Position numbers and translations under genes: made by a program. Below, piece by piece: positions 44,373 through 56,334 of a stretch of DNA of 64,000 bases. The stretch's first letter is position 1. Each line of letters opens with the position of its first letter. Where the stretch lies: contig RWJK01001635.1 of the NCBI GenBank assembly GCA_004335835.1, forward strand, positions 1,842-65,841, in the 5' to 3' direction. This DNA is from Scenedesmus sp. ARA3. Its lineage: Eukaryota; Chlorophyta; Chlorophyceae; Sphaeropleales; Scenedesmaceae. The notes under the pieces are model-generated. The model ran no database searches and was not told the origin of the DNA. It was given only the letters and a program-made list of their open reading frames with translations.

Positions 44373-45705
44373 CTACTTGGGGAAGCTGATGGCTTGCAGG
44401 ATGTAGGGCTTGACATTGTTCAGCAGCGCGTCATCAATGCTGGCGGCATCTGGCACTGCAATGAAGGGCCTGCAGCGGCAGGGCAGGCACACACACACAC
44501 ACACACACACACAGTGCAGGATCAGGTTGCTGCTAGAAATGAGGTGCATTGCGGCATCTGGCACTGCGGTGAAGGGCCTGCAGCAGCAGGGCAGTTACAC
44601 ATGCACACATAGCGTAGAGTCAGGTGCTGCTAGATCACAGAAAAGGCGAGGTGCATTGCGGCGTCGGATCGCGCTCAACCGTTCAGCAGCTTGCCAAGTG
44701 CCACGCTAGCAGCGCTCCTATCTGGTGTTTATACTGGGGTTCCCTCTCCTCGTTTGCGTGGAGCATGTAATGTGATGTGATGTAATGTTATACAGTGTTG
44801 GCAGGCATATAGTTGGTGGCACTGAGGCAGGTACCGCCTGCCGACACTGTGTATAACATGCAGCACACCAGTGCACTCACCTGAAGGGGTAGACCCTGTC
44901 GTTAATCCAGAACTCGCTCCAGTCGTATGTGTTGGAGGCGGTGTCATTGACAAAAGAGTAGTGCCCAGTCAGCTTGCGGTACTCCTCGCCCTCCAGCTTG
45001 AACTTGCGCTGCAGCTGCAGCGCGCCAGCCAGCCTGTAGCACGAGCAAAGTGGCGAAGGCAGCACACATGATTAGCAAGCGAGGTGGGATGAGGCAGTAC
45101 AGTGTGGAGATGGCACACAGCAGGGCTTCCTGTTTCGGCAAGCAAAGGTGGGATGAGTGCAGTGTGCAGGTGGCACGCAGCAGTACAGCTGTGTTGTTTG
45201 TTGAGCAAGATGGTCAGTTTGCGGTACTCCTCGCCCTCCAGCTTGAACTTGCGCTGCAGCTGCAGCGCGCCAGCCAGCCTGTAGCACGAGCAAAGTGGCA
45301 AAGGCAGCACACATGATTCAGCAAGCGAGGTGGGATGAGGCAGTACGTCTGGTAGTAATCAAGCAACCCAAGCATAGCTTGGACCGGCAGTACTGTATGG
45401 AGATAGCACACAGCAGGGCTTCCTGTTTCGGCAAGCAAAGGTGGGACGAGTGCAGTGTGCAGGTGGCACGCAGCAGTGCAGCTGGGATTGGTTGGTGAGC
45501 AAGTGGGTCAGCTTGCGGTGTTTTTCGCCCTCCAGCTTGAACTTGCGCTGCAGCTGCAGCGCGCCGGCAAGCCTGCAACACAACGTCCGCAGCAGCGCTG
45601 CTTGGGTGGCAGTTGTGCGTCCAACGCAAGTTGCTGTCCTACTTGCAGTAAAGCGCAGCTTGCAAGGCAACCAGCCTGCGCTGAGCACGAGCTTCTCTGG
45701 CAGCC

Positions 45706-45757
<52 letters not shown>

Positions 45758-48543
45758 CCTGCAAGCCGCCACTCACCAGATGTCAACGTAGCTCTGCACG
45801 ATGGGGAACTCCGACGTGGCAGTTGTCAGGAGCTATTGCTGCTGCTGCTGCTGCCACCGCCGCTGCTGCTTTGCTGTACCACTCACCAGATGTCAACATA
45901 GCTCTGCACGATGGGGAACTCCGGCGTTGCAATTGCGAGGGTGCTGGGGTTGGAGGCAAAGAAGATTATCTGTGCATTGCTTGGCGCAGGCTTGCCGTCC
46001 AGGAAGGATATCTTGGAGGTATCCAGATTCTTCACGTCATATCCAGCCATCTGCTCCCGCTTCACCTGCCGGCACAAACACGACAGAGCTCTGCATGAGG
46101 TCAGGCGCACTTTGTCTTAACCGCTTCCAGGCATGATGTTATGAGCACCTGCTGCCTCAGTCACAAGGAGAACTGCTGTGCAAGCAGGCGCAAGTGCATC
46201 TGCTTATGCAGCTGCGGCGAGCTGCCTGCGAGCTTTGCCATGCACGCTGTAACGCCCCTCTATCCGCCCAACAGCAATCCCTGCCTTGGACTGGCAATAG
46301 CATATGACCACTATCTACTGCAAACATGCACACTTAGCGCACTGGCGGCATGATCCACCAAGAATCAACACGCAGTGCTCCCACCCGCTTGTTGCACTGC
46401 TCCTCTGTCCTCCTGTGACCACTTTCTGCTGCAAAAATGGATATCTAGTGAACTAGCGGCATGCCCTACCAAGTAAAAGAAAGTCAAACACGCAGTGCTC
46501 CCACCTGCTTGTTGTACTGCTCCTCTGTCACTTTGTAGACAACGCCGGTGGCAATGAACTCGTTTCCTGCAACTGTAGCGCCGAGGAATGTTGGCTTGCG
46601 CGAGAACGCAGAGGTGCTGAAAGAGCCGCCCTGCAAAAAAGCAACAGCAGCACTAGGCACTTGATTACTACAGCTAGTTAGCTGTGGAAGGTTAGCACCG
46701 GCTGCTATGCATACGTCATGAACTTGCCAGCACAAAAATGGCGGCATAGCCGGGCGGTGCTGAAGGAGCCGCCCTGCGAACCAACAGCAACAGCAGCAGT
46801 GTTGCTGCGGCATAGCTCCTGCAGCCCTGGTCGGGTGAACAAGAGCACAGCCATGCTTTCCTGCAAGCCACGCATGCAGCTGTGCTGTCTTGCAAAGGCA
46901 GAGGGCTCCCACCTGCAGTGCCTTGGCCTGCACACCAAGAACATCTGGCAACCTATGCTGTCCTGCAAGCTGTGTTTTGGTGCTAGCAAAGGCTGCTGCC
47001 CATTTGCAGTGCCCTGGCCCTGGCCTGCGCACCAAGATGTGTGGCCAGCGGTGCTGTCTTGCAAGCTGTGCATGCAGCTGCTGTCCTGCATAGTACCCTA
47101 ACAATAGCAGCTGCTGCCCCTCGAAGACAGTGGGCTCCCACTTGCAGTGCCTTGGCCCGCACACCAACATGTGTGGCCAGCTGTGCTGTCCTGCAAGCTG
47201 CGCATGCAGCTGCTGTCCTGCAAAGCTTCTATGCTAGCAGCAGCTGCCCACCTGCAGTGCCCTGGCCCTGGCCTGCGCACCAACATGTGTGGCCAGCGGT
47301 GCTGTCTTGCAAGCTGTGCATGCAGCTGCTGTCCTGCATAGTACCCTAACAATAGCAGCTGCTGCCCCTCGAAGACAGTGGGCTCCCACTTGCAGTGCCT
47401 TGGCCCTCATGCCAACATGTGTGGTCAGCTGTGCTGTCCTGCAAGCTGCTCATGCAGCTGCTGTCCTGCAAAACTTTTATGCTAGCAGCAGCTGCCCACC
47501 TGCAGTGCCTGGGCCCTCACACCAACACATGTGTGGCCAGCTATGCTGTACTGCAAGCTGTACATGCAGCTGCTGTCCTGCAAAGGCAATGAGATCCCAC
47601 CTGCAGTGCCTTGGCCCTTACGCCAGGTGCATTCCAAGCGCGCCTGATGCCGGTGACTCTCACTGGCCTGATGTCTGCGTTGTCACATGCCGCCACGCGC
47701 TTTGCCATTGCGTTTGCATCTTCACCGTTGAATTTAAGGAAGCTGTTGCCAATGATGGTTTGAACTTCGAACTCGGGCAGAGTGATGTCGCAGTTGGTCT
47801 GCAGTACAGGTGGGGAAGGGGAACATGACTCAAGTGAAAACAAGTTGGCCAGTCTCCAAGTTAGCACAGGCAGGATCTTGAACAGCAAAAGCAGCAGCAC
47901 TTGTTGTAGCACTGTGCGGCTGGGGTGCTGGTTGATGTTGAGGCAGTGCAGGTGAGCCTGGCATGCGCACTGTGCAGCAGCAGTGCAGGGCGTCACTAGC
48001 AGTGTAGGACACTTGTGCTGCAGAACAGAGGCAGCTGGATCAGCACTACTGCCACTGCACTTCAAACAAAACCAATTACAAATGCGGTGTAAGCTTGTCG
48101 CTAGGCAGGAATGCTGTATGGTGCAGCACTACCGTCAGGTGTGACTCGACTGGGAACTATTTGATAATCTGGTGGCTGACGAAAGAAAACAAGTATCTCC
48201 GCCACCTCATGAATCACGCAATTGTGCATTCATGAANNNNNNNNNNNNNNNNNNNNNNNNNNNNNNNNNNNNNNNNNNNNNNNNNNTAACACTCTCGCTA
48301 GCAAGCATGGCTGTTCTGCACCAACTGTTCGCTGCTACCACATTGACAGCAATACACCAGTGCATTTCACGCCATGGCATAGATGCTCACCCGGATGCGT
48401 GAGCCTTCGTGCAACAAGCTGCCATAACCGAAGATGTAAAAGGCCTTGTTGCCGGGCGCAGCTTCAGCTTTGGGCTCAGGCCGAGATGCCTCGGCACACG
48501 CCAGCACCGCAAGGGCACCCAGGAAGATACGCAGGAGGCTCAT
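44373..48543 (-). CDS. Secreted gamma-glutamylcyclotransferase-like protein (GGCT/AIG2 fold)
   Basis: Six exons on the minus strand: 48543-48391, 47798-47622, 46630-46505, 46065-45887, 45033-44881 and 44469-44373 (stop TAG). All phases agree and give 294 residues. Residues 1-20 are a signal peptide (MSLLRIFLGALAVLACAEAS). FGYGSLLHEGSR at about 38 is the glycine-rich loop that starts the cyclotransferase fold. IRPVRVTGIRRAWN and EFIATGVVYKVTEEQ follow. REQMAGY at about 155 places a Glu where the family has its catalytic acid. YDWSEFWINDRVYPFRP occurs near the end. Known members remove gamma-glutamyl groups as 5-oxoproline in glutathione or gamma-glutamyl-peptide breakdown. The signal peptide implies entry to the secretory route, which is unusual for cytosolic GGCT. 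The exact substrate cannot be inferred. Intron 1 contains the 48237 gap and intron 2 a long repeat array. Confidence 0.82.
44487..44514 (+). repeat. CA microsatellite
   Basis: About 13 CA units lie in the last intron of the cyclotransferase-like gene. Confidence 0.85.
44530..44582 (-). repeat. 5' echo of the last cyclotransferase-like exon
   Basis: Acceptor plus RPF.AVPDAA is copied about 110 bp upstream of the true exon at 44469. Confidence 0.85.
45215..45590 (-). repeat. Two 5' echoes of cyclotransferase-like exon 5
   Basis: Copies of LAGALQLQRKFKLEGE..RKLT begin near 45573 and 45276, ahead of the true exon at 45033. The 45276 copy is nearly identical for about 75 bp and shares upstream intron sequence. 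The acceptor is kept. Confidence 0.9.
45771..45832 (-). repeat. 3' echo of cyclotransferase-like exon 4
   Basis: Repeats EFPIVQSYVDIW and the GTGAGT donor, about 110 bp after the true exon end at 45887. Confidence 0.88.
46368..46425 (-). repeat. 3' echo of cyclotransferase-like exon 3
   Basis: Repeats the end of exon 3 (TEEQ.NK and donor). A matching 5' echo of the same exon start lies near 46745-46785. Confidence 0.8.
46870..47615 (-). repeat. Repeat array in intron 2 of the cyclotransferase-like gene
   Basis: Five or six units each carry the intron-2 start (minus-strand GGGCCAAGGCACTGCA(A/G)G) followed by AGCTTGCAGGACAGC. Two 119-bp blocks, 47037-47155 and 47285-47403, are practically identical at a 248-bp step. 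The array looks like repeated 3' echoes of exon 2 that have lost most of the exon part. Confidence 0.85.
48237..48286. other. Assembly gap (50 N)
   Basis: Placeholder gap in intron 1 of the cyclotransferase-like gene. Unlike the other two it is not next to a CAG run. Confidence 0.95.
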
Positions 48544-51500
48544 TGTGCTTAAAAGGTTGCCTTGTAACACACAAAGCCACGATGCCGATGCTGCGGGCGC
48601 CTTAGAGCGGTAGCACTGCAGGTGAAGGGAAAAGGCACCTGGCAAACCACGGCCGCGTGCATCAGCGAAGAGAATCTACGGACAAACCAGTGGCAAAACT
48701 ATATTTAAATGAATACCATCGACAGTAACTGTTACTCCACGTGTCACGAAACATAACACTCAGTCAAGGCCCATGTTGACTTCTCGCCTTCTCACCCAAA
48801 GCTGAATTTCGCGATGATCCACACAGAAATGGATGACAGAAAACGCATTTACGTTCCACATGCTGCATCTCTTGATCTGCATCACATCTCGGGGGACATT
48901 CGAATGCAATATGCTCAAAACTGTGCAGCATTGTCAGGCTGACTTGACTGCATCATAATAATAATGATAGTCCTCTTGTAAGCCATACCTTGTCATCGGC
49001 ATCGGCAACCGCGCCCCGTACGGAGCGGAAACTACGACTATTATTGCCTCTCTATTGGTGAGGGGTAGACCACCCAGACCCCCTCACCGCCTGCACCAGG
49101 CAGCAGGTGGGGGTTACCCATACGGTTGGCTGCGTGCCTGGCAGGGCTGGTATGTATGACTGCATCATGTAGTCAGCGGGATCGCGGTGACACCACATTT
49201 ACAACCATCTGATCCAATAGAATGTCCAAGTCACATCTGCAACACTTGAATGCGCCAGCACATTGCAAACAGCCAGCAGCAGGCTGGGTGTGCTACCACC
49301 ACAATGCAGCATAGATCTGCACCAGAACACGCCAGACGCAGTGCGCAGCTTATCCAGAAACATGTCCCCAGGAGCCGTATTGACTCGTCCTTTCAATTGT
49401 AGAATAAAGACAAAGATCGCAGGCAAACCGAATCCCTTACTGAGAACCTCATCCGCATAAGAAACACAAGCTCCTCAAACCATCATTCCCACACCAAGAA
49501 TTGTGCACGCTGTGATCACAGCAGTGTCAGCTGGAGATGAATACTACACCTGTGCGGCTCACCAGTCAGCTCATACCAACCTGCTGCTAGGGCAGCAGCA
49601 GCTGCAGCAGTTCCACTTCATACGCAATGACTACGCAAGCTAAGCGCTCGCACAGCAGACATGGCTCCCCTACTAGAAAGAGCTACCTGAGATTCCTGCA
49701 AGCGTGGCTGGTCCAACAGCACCCTTTGATGCTGCGACAATCCATACGCTGCAGACGGTGGCTAATGACCAAGCCAACCAAGTGCTTGCACAGCAGACAT
49801 GGCTCCCCTATTTGAAAGAGCCACCGGCGCTGCCTGCAAGCCTGGCTGTTCAAGAAGCACCCTGAGATGCTGCGACAATCCATACATTGCAGACGCTGCA
49901 GCAAATCACACGTTGTAGGAGCTGGTATGGAGCCGATCCTTACACACAGCACTCGGGCCCTTTGCACTAGCCTGTAGCAGTGTCAAAATTTTGGACCACT
50001 GCTGTAGCAGCGCAGCCCAACATGCCACGACTAAATGTTGCAACTATTCAAACAATGCAGACGATGCGATAGATCACACACCTGGCAACACTGCTGTAGC
50101 AGTTCTGCCTCATCATGCCATGGCTCAGCCACAGGTGCTGCCTGCAAGCCTGGCTGTTCAAGAAGGACCCCTCCAGCCACAATCCACACATTGCAGACAT
50201 TGTAACGCATCACACAATGCAGTAGCTGGTGCAGAGCAACCCTTCCCTACACAACTTTGGGTGCCCTGCACAAGCCTGTAGCGTTGTTTTTTTTGCAAAT
50301 TCAACAAGCACTGCTGTAGCAGCATTGCCTCATCATGCCATGGTCCAGCCACCCGCTGCGACAATGCAAAATCTACACAATGCACCCAGGTGCCGCACCA
50401 GCCTGTGGCAGTGTCTGAAATATAAAAGGCACTGCTGTAGAAGTGTTTCCTTCCATGCTATGGCTCAGCCACCCGCTGCTGCCATGGCAATCATGCCTCT
50501 GTGCTTCATGCACAGCCATCCTCTCAGTGCTGGACATGCAAGGACATGCGATCTAGGCACAAGCAAACAGTGCGTTAGTATCACAGGGGGAAAAATGCGT
50601 GCTGAGCAGTGCGGGTGCTGAGCAGTGCGAAAGCTGGCAGCTGCTCTGTGAGCCAACCGCCAACTAACTATGCAAAAAAGCCAATGGTGCATGCATGCAT
50701 TCGTGCGAAGAAGCCAGAGCCGCTATGAACGAAAGCCACAGTGATGTTGCTGCCCCCCTGCTCAGCAGACCAGCAGGCCAAACATGGTATGTGCTGTACA
50801 GCATGCAGGAGGAGGTACATCAGGATCACACACATGCGTCGACTGCCCGCGTAACTAAAAGCAGCACCAAGACCCGGTTCCATGCTGCAGACGCCATCAG
50901 AAAGCACGTTGCGTGCAGCACGCTGTGCAACGATGATTCTGAGATGACAGCTGTTGGTGTTTGCACTGAACCCCTGGCAACCACAAGTGACCAGGGGAGG
51001 TCTGCCTGCAGCATACTGTTGTTTTTTTCCACCTGGCTGCATGCATATGCCAAGGCGCATACAAGGTGCCTGATGCTCCGGCTTCAAACACTCTGAAGGC
51101 CAGCAAGCATCTGCACTGCATGCACCTAGCTTAATGCATCGAATGCTGAGGAGCACGAGGTCGCAAGTTGGCTCACTATGCAGCAGGCTCACGAGGAGGT
51201 GGTATGCTTATGCCCATCCATACCAGCGCCTCCGGGTAGCGTACATCAGATCGTGACTAACCAGTTAGCCACACCTGTTAGCCACACCATGTGCACAGGA
51301 GTCAGCTGCTGCTCTGCTGACACGCAACACCCGCGCGGCCGAATCAACACATGCAAGCAACTGCCCGGCGCATGGTATGCAAGGCAGCGGCCGACCAAAG
51401 TGGCCGATGTTTCTGCTGCCGTGCAATGCTGCATCCACTGCCCCGGTGGTGCAGTGACAGCACTCAGCACTAGCCATGACACAATCATCAGCAAATGCAC

Positions 51501-52324
51501 AGTTCAATAGATCCTGAGGCATCCTGCGGCCTGGCACCACATGCAGGCTACCATTTGGACCATGCACATCGGCGCAATCCAAAGCCGTCACACAGCAATG
51601 GAACGTCATCAAGTTCATAGTCAAGAGCAAGGCAATAAGCACACAGCAATGCAACATAATCTAGTTCAAAATCATGAGCACGGTAAAGGCAACACGAGCG
51701 TCCGAGTCCAGGTGTGCACAGAACATACAAGCTTCTGCGCTTTGAAGAAAGCAACATCGGTAGCGCACGCTCACGCCATATGATCGTGCACGCCATCTCA
51801 GGGATTACCAACAGCAGCTAGTGCGTGCAGCACACCGACTGCAGCGAGCATCCATTGTCTGTGAGCACCAACCCAAGCCTGAACAATACTAAAGTCATCA
51901 AGGTGTGCACGAGATCTGTTCGGCAGGATCAAGCACAAGCCTAGGCCTGCTTCGCCCTGCAGCAATGGATCCCGCGGACATTTCATGTGCATCTCACAAC
52001 CAAGCAGCACCAAATCAAACTACAAGCCACCTCTCTGCAGCAGCAGCAGCCTCTGCAACGGCGGCAGCAGCCGCAACAGCAGCAGCAGCCGCAGCAGCAG
52101 CAGCGGCAGTCAAAGGCTTGGTCTGCCTTGCGAACCTCATCCAAACTTTAGCAGTGATGTCAAACACTCCAATCTCGCAACCATGCTGTGACAAAACCCC
52201 GCCTCGCCATCAGATCGTACACATACCATCCATCCTCCGTGACTGCGCTGTGACAAAAACACACCTCATCATCATCAGAAAATTTTTGCAGCGCATGATC
52301 ACTGCAATCAACCAACACCAGCCG
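48544..52324. other. Intergenic, 3.8 kb, with a degenerate repeat array
   Basis: Upstream region of the cyclotransferase-like gene. Bases 49680-50480 hold diverged units sharing CTGCCTGCAAGCCTGGCTG, then TGCGACAATCC and CTGCTGTAGCAG..(T/C)TGCC, at irregular steps of 130-300 bp. A 9-bp inverted repeat with a 14-base loop is at 49057-49088. I find no convincing gene. The open frames are short and Cys/His-rich on both strands. Confidence 0.5.
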
Positions 52325-52396
52325 CCCTTCACAGCCCACCAGCAGCGCGCGCAAGCTCACTCGGCAGCAGCGCCTGTTGCCCTTGCATGACAGCAT
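52325..52396 (-). repeat. 3' echo of the last exon of the coiled-coil gene
   Basis: Copies M.GQ.ALLPSE.ARAAGGL and a stop codon (TGA instead of TAA) about 131 bp downstream of the true end. It offers an alternative last exon. Confidence 0.8.
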
Positions 52397-52459
52397 CGCC
52401 GGTTGTTGCAGCGACAGATGCAGCGGCTGCAATCACAAACAAAACACCAGCCTCGTTCC

Positions 52460-54337
52460 TTACAGCCCACCAGCAGCGCGCGCAACCTCACTCGGCAGCA
52501 GCGCGCGCTGCCCCGGCATGAAAGCATTGCCCAGAACATTCCCTGCCTCCGCTGCTGCCGCCGTCCCCGCGTGCCTGCACTGGCACGCGCCGCAGCCGCA
52601 GCGCTGGCCCGCCCAGCCCCGGAAGAGCTCAAAGATTTCATCACCAGTGAGCACAGTGGACAAGTAAGCGCTGAAGCTGCGCTGAAGCTGCCGGTATGCC
52701 GCCTGTTTGAAGCGCAGCGCGGCTTGTGCGATGCCGACTTCCTCTCGGATCTCTGCAATGACTGTGGGGTCGGCGTGCGCGGCGGCGCAGCTGGCCAGCT
52801 GCCTGCAGGTGTCGAAAAGAGCGAGCAATGAGTGTGACTATGACCTAAGAACCATTGCAAGGACAGGTTTGGTAGGTCAAATTGCAGGCAATGCAGGCAG
52901 CACGCTTCCTACATGCAGGGACAGCGCTGCAGCAGGTCACGCAACTGAACCAGCTGCCTGTGTGTGGCTGTGTATTGCGCACTTGCCGTCTTTGCTGCAT
53001 AGGATCAGCTGCTACCATTCGCATCACAGAGGCACTGCCGCAAATCCGCTCACACCAGACAGAGCGCTTTCTGAACGCGGTACCAGCCAGAACCAATCAG
53101 AGCGCTGTATTTTGAGTGATTATGTTGTCGCGAGCAGTGCTGTGTGTGCACTCACGGAATGGCGCCTTCCAGTGTCCTCATGTCGTACTCCAGCATCTCA
53201 TATCGCTGCCTGAAGCCGCTCAGGTGCAGCAGGCCTCGCCTGTCTAGCTGCGGTGGTGCTGGCGCACGCGATGTGACTTCAACATCTGCCTCAGCTGCTG
53301 CTGCTGCCGCTGCTGCTGCTGCTGCTGCTGCTGCGAATGCTGCTGCCGGTGGGCGTGCACCTGGCGGTGCTACTGCTGCGAATGCTGCTGCAAATGCTGC
53401 TGCTGGTGGGAAAACAGCGGGTGCTGGTGCAGCCGCGGGTCCTACGGAGCCATCGGCCTATATGAAAATTAAAACATAGAATGAAACCAAACGCATGGTG
53501 TCAGTGTGCGATCAGTATTGTGATTGTGCGCCGGGCAACGCAGCAGTGATGATGGTAGAGATGCACACAGAGCCACTTGCACATTAGGCCGAGACCAGTA
53601 GTTCTGTCAGGCATGCTGAAGTACACACTGAAGGGGCTGCAGGGGCGATCTTGTATTGCAGGCACCAGCACTTGCAAGCAGCAAGCAGTGCGGCAGCAAG
53701 CAGTGCGGCAGCAAGCAGTGCGGCATCAGCAGCTGGAGTCACGGAGCAGCTCTGCGCACCTCTGCATCCTCCAGCTCAGATACCGCCTGCTGCTGCTGCT
53801 GCTCCAGCCTCTGCTGCTGCTGCTGCACCTGCTGCTGCTCCAGTCTCTGCTGCATCTGCATCTGCTGCTGCACCTGCTGCTGCTCCAGCCTCTGCTGCTG
53901 CCTCTGCTCCCTGCGCTGGAACCTGCCAAGCAGGTACCGCATATAGTGCCCATCCACGCTGCAGGCCTCTGCAGAGCAGTCACAGTAGCCTGCAGCCCGC
54001 ATAGATGCAGTTGCTGCAACGCGGCTGGTTTCCAAAAACGCAGCTTCGTCGCGCCTGTTGGTTTGGATCATCGCAGCATGCAAGCGAGCAGCAGCAGAGG
54101 CAGCAGTAGTGGAGTAAGCACCAGCAGAAGCAGCAGCAAGAGCTGCAAGCACTGTGAGAAGCAGCTAGCTGTAGGACCGTGCGTTCGCCCAAATGAAACA
54201 ACGCAAACTACTTACGTCATGTTGATCATGGCTGGGATACTAACGGGGTCCTCTGACGCCTTCCTCTTGCGTCCAGCACTGCTGCGCTGAGTATCGCCCA
54301 CTGCCGCGCCCCGAATACGTCCACGGTCGCCGTCCAT
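52460..54337 (-). CDS. Gln-rich coiled-coil protein, family not recognised
   Basis: Exons on the minus strand: about 54164-53760, 53457-53156 and 52802-52460 (stop TAA), all in phase. A probable first exon starts at ATG 54337 (MDGDRGRIRG, then RKRKASEDPVS, nuclear-signal-like). Its junction to the next exon is not settled: the strong GTAAGT donor breaks the frame, and a weaker GTTAGT keeps it. Exon 2 is helical with a long Gln/Arg/Glu coiled coil (FQRREQRQQQRLEQQQ). Exon 3 is Ala/Pro-rich, then LHLSGFRQRYEMLEYDMRTL. The last exon is helical (EEVGIAQAALRFKQAAYRQL, then TGDEIFELFRGW). About 310 residues plus exon 1. The layout suggests a nuclear scaffold or complex subunit, but I cannot name a family. 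Confidence 0.6.
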
Positions 54338-55066
54338 TGTGCTGAAATTGTTTTTAGAGGATATTTTGCGCAGTTGCAGTGCGAGAGGCTAGTGCTTCAA
54401 GCACAGCCAGGGACACGCACGGGGAAGGAGAGGCGAACAGTTTCCACTGTTGACAACTTTACAAGTAACTGCCGATCATGATATTGTTCATACACTCTGA
54501 ACGGCTCTTGCAGGTACTCTGTCGGTAGGGTGTAGGGTGGATAACCGGCCTGACACTATATAATCTAAATGACAGCATGGCCTGGGTGACAGCATGGCCT
54601 GGCAGCCTCTAAGGACCAGAGGTCGCATGTCGACTGCAGCCTTGCGGAAACTGCTGTTTTATAGACCTCAAGACACCTTCCTACGTTCAATAGCGGATGT
54701 CTGCCAGGCAAGCACATGTTTCAACCTGTCAACCCCTCCAGCACTACACCTGTATGACCGCCTGGTATGACCGCCTGGTCAAACCTCATGGAGTTCATGC
54801 CATGACATCATGAAATTGGCAGAAATTATTGCAGCGGTATGAAGTGGTGCTGCAGGAAGCATACTATGCGAAATCATTCGCAACAGAGTGCTCGCTCACA
54901 TGTCTATAGATCTAGCTAGATGCGCCCCTGCCGTCGAGGCCGCCGACCAGCTGTTCAGCGCCAGTGCGCTGCCCGCCCTGCAAGTCCAGCAAGTCCAGCA
55001 ACCCATGCTGCCACCAATATTTATTTTGATAAACAGTACTATCATAGCATAAAATAACATATATAA
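54338..55066. other. Intergenic, nothing recognised
   Basis: Promoter side of the coiled-coil gene and 3' flank of the minus-strand glycosyltransferase. A short direct repeat (TGACAGCATGGCCTGG, twice near 54570-54602) is the only structure seen. Confidence 0.5.
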
Positions 55067-56019
55067 TCAATTGGCCTGGTCCAGCATGCCATTTTGCTGC
55101 CACTTCGCCAAGTACTCACGCAGCCGCCGCACCTTGCGCACAAACGCGCGCTTCTCCGACAGATACTGCCTCCTCGCCACCTTGCCTTTTCCTGCCCGCT
55201 CTTCAACAGGCATGCTCAACACCTTCTCAACAGCAGCACAAATGCTATCTGGATCTAGATATGCATTTATATCCGCATAACTGCTCAAGGCCTGCCAATC
55301 CTCATATGATCCTGTGCGCTGAGGCGTGATCAGCAGCCCAAACTCTGGACGGATCAGATCATTCATTGGAGGATGATCTGAGGTGATCACAAAAGCAGCG
55401 GCTGCACGAGCCTCATTCAGGTAATGCCCAAAGCCTTCACGCTCACTGGGGCAGAGGTGCAAGCCGATGCTGACCTGCAGTGCTCGAATATCATCAAATG
55501 ACAGGAGTGCTGCTTCCTGCAAACCAGCTGCATCTCCCTGCAGCCGCCGCTGGTTGCCCTGCACAGGCCCCTGCTGCTGCTGCTGCTGCCTGCTCTGCTG
55601 CTGCTGCCGTTGCTGCTTTGCCAGGCTCTGCGGATTGCCTACTTGCATGTGAGCATTGGAATCTGCACCCCTGCTGCCGGCACCACCACCACCAGCAGCA
55701 GCAGCAGCAGCGTATCCTCGGTTACGCATGCCAAACAACACCCTGCCTAGTGCTTGAGCACCAGGCAGAGCTGGAGCATCAACTGCTGCTGGGTGAAGCA
55801 GTGGCTGCTGCTGCAGCGTTTGCATTGCTGTCAGCTCACTTGATGATGAGTCAGCTGCCTGCCCAGTGGCAGCTGCACCTGGTGCAGCCGCAACATCCTT
55901 AATGTATTTGATGGTGTAGCGGCGGGCAGCAGCAACAGCAGCTGGCTCGGCTACCGCTGGTGCAGCTGCAGCTGCATCGTCTGCCCTGCTGCTGGCAGCA
56001 GCTGCTCCTGCTTCCGCCT

Positions 56020-56055
<36 letters not shown>

Positions 56056-56296
56056 CTCCTACCCCTGGCTTTGGCAGCAGCTGGATGTTGCTTGCCTTCA
56101 AAGCTTTCTGGGTTTGAGGCTCATCAGTGGGGCTGTTCCCAACAACTGTCAGCAGCGGAAACTCTGGGTGCTTCAACCAGCAGTCCAGCAACTCCCTGCT
56201 GTGCTTGAGGCCAGACTTGCCTCTGACATGCAAGAACTGACTGTAGTCTGCAGCCACCTTGGCAGGGCGGTGCTGCTCTTGTTGCTCCTTCTGCTG

Positions 56297-56334
<38 letters not shown>

